Source of the DNA: Nitrospira sp. UBA6493
GTDB lineage: Bacteria > Nitrospirota > Nitrospiria > Nitrospirales > Nitrospiraceae
Length of the DNA: 64,000 nucleotides
Reading direction: 5' to 3'
Assembly (NCBI GenBank): GCA_002435325.1
Contig: DJMJ01000024.1
Location: forward strand, 79,711 to 143,710
Shown: one piece after another, positions 44,284 through 53,950 of the stretch
Numbering within the stretch: position 1 is the stretch's first letter
How the letters are laid out: every line of letters starts with the position of its first letter
Translations under genes and position numbers: made by a program
Notes under the pieces: generated by a model
What the model saw: only the letters and a program-made list of their open reading frames with translations
Database searches by the model: none
Told to the model about the DNA's origin: nothing

Positions 44284-45744
44284 TCATGATCGTCCCTTGG
44301 TATGACCTAGCTGCGAAGCCAATCCTGCGATCTCACCCAGTTTTCGGGCCATGTCTTCAAATCGTTTGGTGGCCTGCTCAGTGGCATGCTCGGCTTCCGC
44401 TACTCGCCTGGTCAGCAACCCGTTCCGATCCCGTTCCGTCGAAAGGAGTCCTTCCACCTCCTGCGCTTTAGCCGCGGCCTTTTCCAGCTCCTGATATTTT
44501 GCGACCCCTGCACTGACCTTCTGGTTCAGCTCAGCCACTATGTGCTCCAGCTCGGCAACCCTCGCGATGCTGCGTTCAGCCGTTGCCAACCGCGCACTCA
44601 GCTCTCCGACACGCGCGCGCTCAGTCGTCAACGCAGTTTCCGCCGCGTTCGCCTGCTGTTCATAATCCGCGGCCCGATGCTCCTCGCGCGCCAGACGCGT
44701 TTCAAGCTCTTTCTGGCGAGCAGCACTCTTTTCGAGGATCGTTAATTGCTCCACTAGTTGCGCCGCCGCCTCCCGTTCGGCATATAACGCCGCTTCCAGC
44801 TCCACCACCTTCGCCGTCGTCTTTTGGAATTCAGCCAGTTGTTTACGATATTGTACGACCGCCGTCTGTTCATGCTGCAGGGCTGATTGCAGTTCCTGCA
44901 CTCTAGCTTGGGCTTGCTCGCCCGCAGCCACCTGACCCTCTAAATTAGCAGCCTGCTGTTGCGCTTGGAGCAAAGCCGCTTCCACTTCCTGCACCCTGGC
45001 CTGGGCATGCTCACCCGTTGCTACCTGCCCCTCTAAATTCGCAATCTGCTGTTGCGCTTGGAGCAAGGCCGCTTCCAGCGATGCCGCTCGCTCGGAAAGT
45101 GCGCGTAACTCAGCCGCTTGCTGACGCCCACCCTCCATCGCGCCCTCCAACTCCTGCACCCGTCCTGCCACAGCCTCCAATTCCGCGACACGCCTGGCAA
45201 GTTGCTCTGCCCGATCCCGCTCAGCCGATAGCTGCGCATCAACTTGCTGAGCTTGAGCCACTGCCTCCTGATAGGCCGCCAATCGCTCTGGGGTTATCCA
45301 GGGTGCGCCACCGGAATCGATTGGAGCGCCTGTACTCTCGGGCTGAACAGTATGAACGGGAGGAGCCACCTGCACCTGGCGTTTGGCAATAAGTTCAAAC
45401 ACGCGATCTTTGAGTGAAGTGCCTTGAAAGGGTTTTTTCAACACTCCGTTCGCACGGCACGATTCCGCCTGCCGTGTGACTTCCTCATTCACAATCCCTG
45501 AAATCAGGAGAACGGGGGTTTCGGCCAGCGCCGCATTCCCTCGAACAAACGCACAAACTTCGTACCCGCTCTTATCCGGCATAATCACATCAGAAACGAT
45601 CACATCCGGCTGCTCTTTTGCTAGGTACGCCAGCGCTTCTTCTCCATTCGCGGCCAACGTGACTCCCAGACCGGCCTCGGTCAGCAACCGCTCCGCCACT
45701 TTCCTGACCGCAATACTGTCATCAGCTACTAGAATCTTCGCCAT
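44284..45744 (-). CDS. Receiver domain with a long coiled-coil
   Basis: 486 residues. Residues 1-120 are a CheY-like receiver with Asp9 and phosphoacceptor Asp52 (VIVSDVIMPDKSGYE) and Lys in VLKKPF. After a Pro/Thr linker the rest (~155-480) is one long Ala/Gln/Glu-rich coiled coil. It contains tandem near-identical blocks (AALLQAQQQIANLEGQVATG and AALLQAQQQAANLEGQVAAG). There is no output domain, so phosphorylation may control assembly or localisation through the coil. It lies 40 bases after the CheW3 gene. Confidence 0.85.
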   Translation of the reverse strand: MAKILVADDSIAVRKVAERLLTEAGLGVTLAANGEEALAYLAKEQPDVIVSDVIMPDKSGYEVCAFVRGNAALAETPVLLISGIVNEEVTRQAESCRANGVLKKPFQGTSLKDRVFELIAKRQVQVAPPVHTVQPESTGAPIDSGGAPWITPERLAAYQEAVAQAQQVDAQLSAERDRAEQLARRVAELEAVAGRVQELEGAMEGGRQQAAELRALSERAASLEAALLQAQQQIANLEGQVATGEHAQARVQEVEAALLQAQQQAANLEGQVAAGEQAQARVQELQSALQHEQTAVVQYRKQLAEFQKTTAKVVELEAALYAEREAAAQLVEQLTILEKSAARQKELETRLAREEHRAADYEQQANAAETALTTERARVGELSARLATAERSIARVAELEHIVAELNQKVSAGVAKYQELEKAAAKAQEVEGLLSTERDRNGLLTRRVAEAEHATEQATKRFEDMARKLGEIAGLASQLGHTKGRS

Positions 45745-45783
45745 ACCAACCCCCTTCTACCGCCATCCCGCTAGCACTGAACT

Positions 45784-46227
45784 TTAGGCCTGTCCCAACC
45801 GCGCGAGAGAAAGAATGGGAACCTCTTCAAAACCCACGGTGAAACTCTCTGCCGCAGGAACATCGCTCTTCAAATAGGGATGAACCGATCCCGCGTCCAG
45901 CGTATGCAGACTAGGCATTTCCTCATCGATGCAAATAGCCATGGCACCCCCCGGCTGTTTTGCCAATAGGCATAACCTCTGCTCTCCTTGTACCGCAACA
46001 TGGAGCAATTGGGCTAAATCGAAGACTGGAAAGACTCCCCGATCCTGCCGCACCACTGCCGTCACAAATGGCGTCCGACTAGGCACCGGAAAACTTCCGC
46101 CCCAGGAAGAAATCCCTCCTACCTCATCGGTTTTAACCGCCAACCGGCGACCGCCCACCGTAAAAATAAGGAGGTAACAAGATCGGGAGACACTCTTCTG
46201 TTGCCGTCCAACCGCCCCTCTCAGCAT
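45784..46227 (-). CDS. CheW-like protein (third in operon)
   Basis: 147 residues from ATG 46227, with GGAGGG upstream; the ATG lies within the last codons of the preceding gene, so translation is coupled. CheW-type SH3-like pattern: YLLIFTVGGRRLAVKTDEVG, FVTAVVRQDRGVFPVFDLAQ, LCLLAKQPGGAMAICIDEEM. Adaptor linking receptor and CheA kinase. More divergent than the CheW at 52267. Confidence 0.75.
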   Translation of the reverse strand: MLRGAVGRQQKSVSRSCYLLIFTVGGRRLAVKTDEVGGISSWGGSFPVPSRTPFVTAVVRQDRGVFPVFDLAQLLHVAVQGEQRLCLLAKQPGGAMAICIDEEMPSLHTLDAGSVHPYLKSDVPAAESFTVGFEEVPILSLARLGQA

Positions 46228-46757
46228 GATGGCCCTCCTCCCATCGACGGCGACACAGGCTGCGACATAAGCGCTTGCCAATTACCATAGGATACAGCCC
46301 CTGGAGAGACCGCAGTCTTAATCCCACTTAAAAGCCACATCGTTTGCAGTACAACGGACATACCCACACTCAACGGCAGCAGGCCGACATACCACTCTCG
46401 TTCCGCTCCACGAAACTGATGTGGCAGAGGGAGTATCTGCCGCCGCTCGCACTCGACCAACCCATGCACAGCAGCAACTCGCACACTGGCCCGCACGGGT
46501 CCCTGCGCCAGCAATACCACTCTCGTGTCAGGACTGTCGCGATCGCGCTCAAGCCCCAGTCGGCTCGCGAGATCCACCGGCACATACACATGCCCTTGCA
46601 CGGCCAGATTCCCATCAGAGCCACTCTCCGCGATCGTCAGCAAACCCTCTACTGCGTCCGCTGACAATGCGACCTGCATTCCGCCAATCGTCACGACGAG
46701 ATAGCGCTCCATCGACACTCGTAAGCGCGCGCCTGCCTGCCGTCCACGCAAACTCAT
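46221..46757 (-). CDS. CheW-like protein (second in operon)
   Basis: 178 residues. CheW-like pattern ERYLVVTIGGMQVALSADAV, HVYVPVDLASRLGLERDRDS, TRVVLLAQGPVRASVRVAAV, followed by an extended C-terminal part that is not typical of CheW (YVGLLPLSVGMSVVLQTMWL). GAGG lies 6 bases before ATG 46757; ATG 46712 is an alternative. It is placed between the CheA hybrid and the third CheW gene. Confidence 0.7.
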   Translation of the reverse strand: MSLRGRQAGARLRVSMERYLVVTIGGMQVALSADAVEGLLTIAESGSDGNLAVQGHVYVPVDLASRLGLERDRDSPDTRVVLLAQGPVRASVRVAAVHGLVECERRQILPLPHQFRGAEREWYVGLLPLSVGMSVVLQTMWLLSGIKTAVSPGAVSYGNWQALMSQPVSPSMGGGPSC

Positions 46758-46833
46758 GCTGCCGCCTCATCCGTCATGTCTCTTTACTTTCCCTCGCCGT
46801 TAAAGCAGTCACTGTGGCGGCCTTCTGCCATCA

Positions 46834-49800
46834 CTAACGGACAATCTGTGCCTGCCCTACCCACCGCTCAACTTCCTGCAGCAGAGCGCGTTCTTCCACC
46901 GGCTTGGCGATATAGGCGCTCGCTCCGATATTAATCGCCATCTGGCGATGCTTATCTCCCGCTCGTGTGGTCATGACAACCACCGGCGTCTGTTGAGTCT
47001 GAGTACGGCTCCGCAACGCTTGAATGACTTCAAATCCGTTTAACTTCGGCATCTCAAGATCAGTAATAATCAGCCGGTAAGGCTGGGCCGAGGCTTTCCT
47101 CAAGCCATCCTCTCCATCCACCGCCGTATCCACCTGATAGCCGGCATTTTCCAGCATGCGTCCGACGAATTTCCGAATACTGAGCGAATCGTCAATGAGC
47201 AGAATTGGCGCCACGGCCTTCTCTTCAGCTGCCGCGCCCTGTCCCTCCTCATACTCCTCGATCAACGCGGCGTCCGTTCCCGTCATCACCGCTAGCGATT
47301 CTTTCGTTTCACGAGCAAACAAGCGACCCGGGTCGATAACCAACACGACCCTTCCTTCGGGATCGATCGTCGCCCCGCCGAAGAATGAGCGCTCCATCGG
47401 TTTCAGCAATCCCAACGTCTTGATGACAATTTCCTGGCGTCCCAACAATTCATCGACAGCCAGCCCGACCGGGCCTGACATCGTCCGCACGATGACCACG
47501 GGCATGCTACTATTCACCGTCCCTGCCTCACGGCGAAGCAAATGGCGCAGAGGATAGAGATCCACTGCTTCCTCGCCAATGTGCAACATGGCACGATCGC
47601 CCATATGCTGGAGAGACGTGGCGGTCGGCATCGTCACTTCGCGGACGCTCGGCAACGGAATCGCAAACCGTTCAGACCCCGCGCGCACCAATAGCGCGGT
47701 CGCGATGAGCAAGGTCAGCGGCAAATCGAGCGTGAATTTCGTCCCGACACCGGGCTGCGATTCCACATCAATATGCCCGTTCATCCCTTCGATCACACGC
47801 TTGACCACATCGAGTCCCACGCCCCGCCCGGCTTGGTCTCCAACTTTATCCGCAGTCGAAAATCCCGGAGAAAAAATACACTTTAAGACTTCACCATCCG
47901 GCATGGATGACGCCTGCTCAGACCGGACCAATCCTAACTTCACCGCCTTATCGCGAATCTTTTTGAGATCGAGACCACCGCCGTCATCCTCGACTTCGAT
48001 GATAATGGAGTTCCCTCGATGAGCCGCATGCAAATAAACCGTTCCAACGGCCGGTTTTCCCTTTGCCAATCGATCCGCCGCGGATTCAATCCCGTGATAC
48101 ACCGCATTGCGCACAAGGTGAACCAAAGGATCGACCAGCCGTTCCACGATTCCTGTATCTACTTCGGTATGTTCACCGGACGTCACGAGGGAAACCTCTT
48201 TCCCGGATGCGCGGGCGATTTCGCGAATCGCGCGACGGAAACGAGTGAAGGGCGTCCCGACTGGCACCATTCGGGCGCGAGCGATTTCATCCCGCATGCC
48301 CAAAGTCAATTGCTGCAATTGGCTCATATCATCGTGCGAACGCCGAATTGATCCGCTCAATTGCGACATGGACTCGGTAATATCCGCCGTGACCTCACTG
48401 ATCCGGCGGGCCAGAATATTGAAATCATCGTACTTATCGAGTTCCAAACTCCCAAAATCACTCAGCCCTGGAAGCCCAGGCTCGCTCGACACGGATGGAC
48501 TCGACGGGGCTGCCTGGAACGTGAACGTATGCTTTTCTTCAAACGACTGCACCGCGTCAACCAGCCGGCCCTTACAACCCAAGACCTGCTGGGATAATTG
48601 TTCTAAGACTTTCAATCGTTGTTCCAATCGACCACGGCCAATCACCAACTCGCCGACCAGATTGAGCAACCGTTCCAGCCGTTCACGGCTGACACGAATG
48701 ACTTCGCGATCTTCAGCCGTTTTCCCATCGACCACCTTGGCCTGCGATGCGCCCTCTTGGATGCCGGGGCTTTGTTGGGGTGTGGCCACAAGTGATTCAA
48801 CCGCCGACGGCAGCGCTGTGCCAGATGGAAGTCCGCCGTGATGCAAGTATTTCAGCTCGGATAGCGCTTTCGTGAACCGCTGTTGCGCTGTGGCCAGCAT
48901 CGACGGATCACGCCACATCAGCACTCGCACCACATCAATCGAACGGAGCAAGAGATCCGTGTGGCCAGGCAACACCGCCATTTGGCCGTCGCGAACCGCC
49001 CCCATGAAATCTTCCACGTGATGCACCAAATCACCGATCGATTGGAAGCCAACCGTGTACGCGGATCCTTTCAACGTATGGGCGGTGCGAAATAATTGGT
49101 TAATTAGCTCGGCATTCTGAGGATCCTTATCAAGCCGGAGGAAATTGGCTTCCAATGACTCCAAATACTCTTGGGCTTCCGGGGTGAAGTACGACAACAC
49201 CTCGGAGTCCAACTGGGGGACCAGATAATCCGCGGACAGAATCGGAAGCGGATTCTCCCCCACTGCCACAGATGGGAGTGGCGAATTCGGCGCCACTGCA
49301 GAAGACGTCGGCGCGGCCGATTCCGACATCTGAGGGGCCATTACCACCGCTTCGCCATCGCGTATCTGCCTCAAGATCGTGAGCGTTGACGGCACTTCCT
49401 GCTGAAGTCGCTCAAGCTGGCCAGGATCGCGGCGTAACAAAACCCGGATCGAGTTCACAGCCCGCGTCATCCCCTCAAATAACTCATCGGTTAACTGTCG
49501 CCGATGCTCCCGGACCGCGCCCATACATTCTTCAATCGGGTGCGCCAAATCACCAATCACGGTGAAGCCAACGGTGTAGCCTGACCCCTTCAAGGTATGC
49601 GCGGTCCTGAAAAACCGGTATATGGCCTCGTCGTCAGCCGGACGTGCCTGCAACCCACGGATTAAGCTATCGATCGTGTCGAGATATTCCACCGCCTCCG
49701 GAACAAAATACGACAGAACCTCCTCATCTAAATCGGGGATCAAATACTGCCGGCTCAATGGCTCAGCCTCGTCGCTCGAAGCTTCTCCAGCGTCTGATTG

Positions 49801-50223
49801 GGACACGGATGCCCCCTCCACGATAGCTTCATCATGAAGAAACCCTGACGATACCGCTAAACATCGCTCAATGGTGACGAGGTCTTCTCCCCCGCCTTGC
49901 CCAATGACATCGAGTTGCAACTGCACACCTTGCACAATTTCCCGCATTGCCCCCACTGCTCTGATCCAATTGCCCTCTTGGATGGATCCCGCCTGCTCAC
50001 AGAGTGATTCAAGCCGAGCACTCAGCTGAGCAATTCCCGCATACCCATAGAGCGCAGCCGCGCCTCGAATACGATGCGCCACAATATATTGTTCCTGAAG
50101 CTGCTGCGGGCTGGGAACCGAGCCGTCTGTCGGATGAAGCGCCAGCTTGAGCGCAGCCATCCCATCCGACGCTTCGGCCAGAAAGATGCCGGTCAAATTC
50201 TCTTGGTCGAATTCCGCGCTCAT
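46834..50223 (-). CDS. CheA-type hybrid kinase with three HPt domains and a receiver
   Basis: 1129 residues. HPt domains are centred on His50 (IVAHRIRGAAALYGY), His209 (FRTAHTLKGSGYTVGF) and His382 (FRTAHTLKGSAYTVGF); the second and third are near copies. Then a CheA dimerisation helix (RLERLLNLVGELVIGRGRLE), ATP-binding domain (LVHLVRNAVYHGIE; EVEDDGGGLDL; GRGVGLDVVKRVI), CheW-like domain (RFAIPLPSVREVTMPTATSL) and a C-terminal CheY-like receiver (LIDDSLSIRKFVGRML; IITDLEMPKLNGFEV). The architecture matches ChpA/PilL kinases of pilus-type chemosensory systems, with fewer HPt domains than ChpA. Confidence 0.93.
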   Translation of the reverse strand: MSAEFDQENLTGIFLAEASDGMAALKLALHPTDGSVPSPQQLQEQYIVAHRIRGAAALYGYAGIAQLSARLESLCEQAGSIQEGNWIRAVGAMREIVQGVQLQLDVIGQGGGEDLVTIERCLAVSSGFLHDEAIVEGASVSQSDAGEASSDEAEPLSRQYLIPDLDEEVLSYFVPEAVEYLDTIDSLIRGLQARPADDEAIYRFFRTAHTLKGSGYTVGFTVIGDLAHPIEECMGAVREHRRQLTDELFEGMTRAVNSIRVLLRRDPGQLERLQQEVPSTLTILRQIRDGEAVVMAPQMSESAAPTSSAVAPNSPLPSVAVGENPLPILSADYLVPQLDSEVLSYFTPEAQEYLESLEANFLRLDKDPQNAELINQLFRTAHTLKGSAYTVGFQSIGDLVHHVEDFMGAVRDGQMAVLPGHTDLLLRSIDVVRVLMWRDPSMLATAQQRFTKALSELKYLHHGGLPSGTALPSAVESLVATPQQSPGIQEGASQAKVVDGKTAEDREVIRVSRERLERLLNLVGELVIGRGRLEQRLKVLEQLSQQVLGCKGRLVDAVQSFEEKHTFTFQAAPSSPSVSSEPGLPGLSDFGSLELDKYDDFNILARRISEVTADITESMSQLSGSIRRSHDDMSQLQQLTLGMRDEIARARMVPVGTPFTRFRRAIREIARASGKEVSLVTSGEHTEVDTGIVERLVDPLVHLVRNAVYHGIESAADRLAKGKPAVGTVYLHAAHRGNSIIIEVEDDGGGLDLKKIRDKAVKLGLVRSEQASSMPDGEVLKCIFSPGFSTADKVGDQAGRGVGLDVVKRVIEGMNGHIDVESQPGVGTKFTLDLPLTLLIATALLVRAGSERFAIPLPSVREVTMPTATSLQHMGDRAMLHIGEEAVDLYPLRHLLRREAGTVNSSMPVVIVRTMSGPVGLAVDELLGRQEIVIKTLGLLKPMERSFFGGATIDPEGRVVLVIDPGRLFARETKESLAVMTGTDAALIEEYEEGQGAAAEEKAVAPILLIDDSLSIRKFVGRMLENAGYQVDTAVDGEDGLRKASAQPYRLIITDLEMPKLNGFEVIQALRSRTQTQQTPVVVMTTRAGDKHRQMAINIGASAYIAKPVEERALLQEVERWVGQAQIVR

Positions 50224-50274
50224 CCGAATCTCCCTCTAACCCGGAGAATCATGGGGATTCTCCGGGTCGTCGGA

Positions 50275-52179
50275 TTAGGCCAATTTGAATTGCGACACGG
50301 AAGCCGTCAGACTTTCTGCCAGCTTGGCCATGTCTTCGACAGTCACACGCGCTGAGTCCGTCGCTTTCTGCGTGGCCACCGCACCACCGGTAAAGTCCTT
50401 GATCGATCGGCCCACTTTATCCGTCGACGCCGTCTGGTCGGCGGCAGACGACGCAATACTCTGGGCCAATTCGGCGGACCGTTGCGCAATCGTCGAAATT
50501 TCTTTGAACACGTCACCTGTCCGCAACGCCGAAGCGGATCCCGCTTCCACGGCCTGGGTTTCATGTTCCATGGCGACCACGGCATCCTGGGTTTCACCCT
50601 GAATGACCTTGACCAGATCGGAAATTTCGCGCGTCGCTTGCGTCGAACTTTCGGCCAGTTTTCTGACCTGATCGGCGACGACCGCGAATCGCGCTCCGGC
50701 CTCTCCGGCACCGGCGGCTTCGATCGCGGCATTGAGGGCCAAGAGGTTGGTCTGATTCGCGATATCGCGAATCGTCGACACGATCTGTGAAATTTCCAAG
50801 GACCGGTCGCCCAGCGCCTTCACCTGCTTCGACATACGCTGCACCGCCGCCCGAATGCTCTGCATGTCCTGCACAGTTTCTTGCACCGCGACACGTCCGC
50901 GTTCCGTCGCTTGCAGCACCTGGCGGGCCGATTCAGACGACGCGCCGGCGGTTTCAGACACCTGCCGCATCGAGGCCGCCAATTGTTCGACCGCGCCCAT
51001 GGCTTTGACCGACTCGTCGGCTTGATGTTTGGCCGTCCCGGCCATCTGTCCGGCGTTATCGCGCAACGTCCCTGCTGATTTGTTGACGCGTTCCGCTGCC
51101 TCTCGAACCTGGCGCATCAATTGCGCAAATCGCTGAATCATGAGGTTGAAACCGTCGGCCAAGTTTCCGAACATGTCGGCCGTCACTTCACCGCGCTTCG
51201 TCAGGTCTCCTTTACCGACGTCGGACACCAAGACGAGGAACTGCATAAGGCGCTTCTGCATGATGTCTCGTTCTTCCTCTGTGGACACCAGGGCCGTAAT
51301 ACGATCCAACATCGAGTTAAACGCCTTGGCCATATGACCCACCTCGTCGTCGCTTTCAAGTTTCGCACGGGCTTGCAGGTTGCCCGCCGCGGCTTGTTCC
51401 GCAACGTCGGCCACATGCACGATGTTTCGAGCGATATAACGAGCCAAGAAATAGCCGATCGCTCCTCCCAAAACGAGCGCCAACAGTCCTCCAAGAAGCA
51501 CGACGTTCGTACGATAGGCGGCCTCGGCCTGCCCATTGTCATTCAAATCCTTTGCGACTTCACGAATGGTCGTCATCAACTCCCGCACACGCAACGTGGC
51601 AACACTGTATTTGTTTGCCACTTCGACGTTAAGAGCCAAGTTACCTAACTCTCGCATACTCTGCTTCTGATCTTCCGACAACGCGGCAGAGAAGCTATCA
51701 GCAAAGGCGCTCACCGCTCCATCAGTAGATTCGAAATAATCCTTCAACGCCGTACGGAGAGCTGCAAGATCCTGGGCCTCACTGCGTCCGGTTGACGACT
51801 CGCGCATTTCGGTTGCCTGATACGAAGCAAGCGGGGTCATCGTCTTTTTCTTCAACTCGGCCAGCGGCGCTATGGCATCTTCGAAATCGGTCTTTCGTGT
51901 TTGCCGGCCCGCATTTAGCAATGCATCGTGGTAGAGGCCCAAGTTGGTACTGCTCACTCCGGTATTCGACAATGCCAGTGTCGATCCATCGTAAATGTTC
52001 TGCAACTCGCCCTTCAGCCGATTCAGACCGACCAAACCGACCAGACCGACCGCGATCATGATTGCGCCGACGGCCGAAAATCCGATAATGAGCTTGGGGA
52101 GCGTCTTCAGGTTTTGAAACCACCTCTGCACTGACCATCCTGTCTTCTCGAACTTCTCCGACTTCCCGTTCCTCGCCAT
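50275..52179 (-). CDS. Methyl-accepting chemotaxis protein, PilJ-like
   Basis: 634 residues. A first membrane span (LPKLIIGFSAVGAIMIAVGL) and second span (VVLLGGLLALVLGGAIGYFL) bound a ~170-residue helical sensor domain. HAMP regions follow, then a cytoplasmic signalling helix with the conserved tip (EISQIVSTIRDIANQTNLLA; NAAIEAAGAGEAGARFAVVA). It feeds ligand or surface signals to the CheA hybrid through CheW. No C-terminal CheR-docking pentapeptide is present, in keeping with the lack of cheR. Confidence 0.93.
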   Translation of the reverse strand: MARNGKSEKFEKTGWSVQRWFQNLKTLPKLIIGFSAVGAIMIAVGLVGLVGLNRLKGELQNIYDGSTLALSNTGVSSTNLGLYHDALLNAGRQTRKTDFEDAIAPLAELKKKTMTPLASYQATEMRESSTGRSEAQDLAALRTALKDYFESTDGAVSAFADSFSAALSEDQKQSMRELGNLALNVEVANKYSVATLRVRELMTTIREVAKDLNDNGQAEAAYRTNVVLLGGLLALVLGGAIGYFLARYIARNIVHVADVAEQAAAGNLQARAKLESDDEVGHMAKAFNSMLDRITALVSTEEERDIMQKRLMQFLVLVSDVGKGDLTKRGEVTADMFGNLADGFNLMIQRFAQLMRQVREAAERVNKSAGTLRDNAGQMAGTAKHQADESVKAMGAVEQLAASMRQVSETAGASSESARQVLQATERGRVAVQETVQDMQSIRAAVQRMSKQVKALGDRSLEISQIVSTIRDIANQTNLLALNAAIEAAGAGEAGARFAVVADQVRKLAESSTQATREISDLVKVIQGETQDAVVAMEHETQAVEAGSASALRTGDVFKEISTIAQRSAELAQSIASSAADQTASTDKVGRSIKDFTGGAVATQKATDSARVTVEDMAKLAESLTASVSQFKLA

Positions 52180-52266
52180 GCCATTCTCCTTTCACCCCTC
52201 GAGGTGATCCGTCCTCACCAGAGCATTGCCCACGTTCGTGACTGCTTATCCGCGTCTCATTGAGAC

Positions 52267-52770
52267 TTACATAGCCGTACCTTCCACACAGGCCATCAAT
52301 TTAGGTACATCCATCACACTGCTCATGCGCTCCTCAATTTTTGCCAGCCCCGAAACAAATGGTCGTGCTTCTGCCAACCCACGAGACGCGGTAGCCACAT
52401 ACTCATCCGACTGAATTGTCCGAATCTCTGGTACGGTATCGATCAATATCCCGACCTGCTGCTGTCCCTGCCGTATCACCACCGCATACTTCTGCTCGCC
52501 TAACGACGAGACGCCGAGGGACGGACGCAAATCCGCCAAGGGCATCACCGTACCCCGGAGATTTGCCACTCCGACTAAAATCGCCGGCAAGCCTGGCACG
52601 GGCGTCACGGATTCGACCTCGAAGACTTCTCGGACATGGCGAAGATCGACGGCAAACAGTTCTCCTCCGAGACTCATAAGGCAAATGCGAGAGGAGCCCG
52701 CCCCCCTGGCTCGCCCGGCCCGGTCTGATGCCGGCATTGGCAATTGTGCAAGTTCGAGAGCTGGTTCCAT
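52267..52770 (-). CDS. CheW/PilI-like adaptor
   Basis: 167 residues from ATG 52770, with GAAGGAAG upstream. Canonical CheW: ICLMSLGGELFAVDLRHVRE, VTPVPGLPAILVGVANLRGT, VMPLADLRPSLGVS, YAVVIRQGQQQVGILIDTVP. Couples the receptor to the CheA hybrid. The most typical of the three CheW proteins in the operon. Confidence 0.9.
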   Translation of the reverse strand: MEPALELAQLPMPASDRAGRARGAGSSRICLMSLGGELFAVDLRHVREVFEVESVTPVPGLPAILVGVANLRGTVMPLADLRPSLGVSSLGEQKYAVVIRQGQQQVGILIDTVPEIRTIQSDEYVATASRGLAEARPFVSGLAKIEERMSSVMDVPKLMACVEGTAM

Positions 52771-52814
52771 AGTGCTTCCTTCAAAGACGCCAGCGGCACA
52801 CACTCCCCTCGCGG

Positions 52815-53177
52815 TTAACTCAAGGCGCGCTTTACGGCAGCCAACAGATCTTCCGCCTTGAAGGGCTTGACCACATGGCCATTGGCCCCTTGCTGCTGCC
52901 CCCAAAACTTGTCACTCTCCTGGCCTTTTGAGGTGCAGAGCACCACGGGAATCCCCTTGAACCGATCGTCATTTTTCAAATCACGGCAGGCTTGGAATCC
53001 GTTGCGACCCGGCATGACGACATCCAGGACGATAAGATCAGGCTTTTCAGCCACAATTTTATCTTCCAGCTTGTCGGTATTCGGGAACGATACCACCGTA
53101 TGGTTGGCCGCCTTCAGGTAGCCTTCGATCATCTGCAACTCGGCATACGAATCGTCAACGACAACAATCTTGCTCAT
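52815..53177 (-). CDS. CheY/PilH-like response regulator
   Basis: 120 residues, a stand-alone receiver. Asp8-Asp9 (VVVDDSYAEL), phosphoacceptor Asp52 (LIVLDVVMPGRNGFQ), Thr/Ser switch in VVLCTSKGQ, Lys in HVVKPF. The insert KGQESDKFWGQQQGANGHV is typical of PilH-type regulators. It receives phosphate from the CheA hybrid and signals to a motor or acts as a phosphate sink. Confidence 0.9.
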   Translation of the reverse strand: MSKIVVVDDSYAELQMIEGYLKAANHTVVSFPNTDKLEDKIVAEKPDLIVLDVVMPGRNGFQACRDLKNDDRFKGIPVVLCTSKGQESDKFWGQQQGANGHVVKPFKAEDLLAAVKRALS

Positions 53178-53215
53178 AATTCCCTTCCTCCGCCTCCATC
53201 GTTAAATGACACACC

Positions 53216-53950
53216 CTATTTCATGGGGATGATCACACTGATTGCTCCCGCGAGATCCCCCTCTTTCCACCCTTCCTTCTTTGTTCCGGTAATATCGCGC
53301 TCGCCCTTTGGCCCACCGTGGCACGATAAGCATGTCGCACCGGCATACTCGGGATCCATCACCCGCATCACCGGTTTCCCACCAACCATCGTGGCCTTAG
53401 CATACTGCTGGCCTTTTGGATGCCGGGCATCGCTAAACATACGCAGCACTTCCGACTCAAAATCATCCGGCTTGTTGCCTGGAAACCGATAATCGATCCC
53501 CGTCAGCTTCAACCGAATGCCGGTCTTCTTATAGAACTTTTCTCCCGCCTTCCGTCCAAACACAGCGGGAATAAATCCCTTGAATGCCACTCCTTGCTTA
53601 TTGATGACGGGTTGCCCTTCAAGCACCACTTCACGCTCGGCTTCCAAGAGAGCCAAGAGCACCCCGCTTTGTGGCACCCCATTCGGGCGGCTTAAATCCA
53701 CACGCGTCTTGGCCTTAAACTTCTCAATCACTTGCTGGGCGAGAAATTCGTCGGTAAATCCCTTGTTTCCCCTGCTGGAATCGTTGATCAAAGCCTGGTG
53801 TTCAGAAACGACCGCTCGTCCGGCCTTTAGCAAATCGATCAACAGTTCAGCTGTTTCGGCCTCATCGCCTGCTCGAACAGACGATGGCATCCCGAACACC
53901 GCGACACAGAGGCCCGCTCCAAGAATGATTGCCGCTATCTTCACCTTCAT
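53216..53950 (-). CDS. Periplasmic heme-binding DUF3365 (Tll0287-like) protein
   Basis: 244 residues with a signal peptide (AAIILGAGLCVAVFGMPSSV). The PAS-like DUF3365 domain carries one heme site CLSCH in YAGATCLSCHGGPKGE, plus the family features YRFPGNKPDDFESEVL and GKPVMRVMD. The covalently bound heme could sense redox state, O2 or NO. It is the first gene of the chemosensory operon, 38 bases before the CheY-like gene, and may provide the signal read by the PilJ-like receptor (inference). Confidence 0.85.
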   Translation of the reverse strand: MKVKIAAIILGAGLCVAVFGMPSSVRAGDEAETAELLIDLLKAGRAVVSEHQALINDSSRGNKGFTDEFLAQQVIEKFKAKTRVDLSRPNGVPQSGVLLALLEAEREVVLEGQPVINKQGVAFKGFIPAVFGRKAGEKFYKKTGIRLKLTGIDYRFPGNKPDDFESEVLRMFSDARHPKGQQYAKATMVGGKPVMRVMDPEYAGATCLSCHGGPKGERDITGTKKEGWKEGDLAGAISVIIPMK

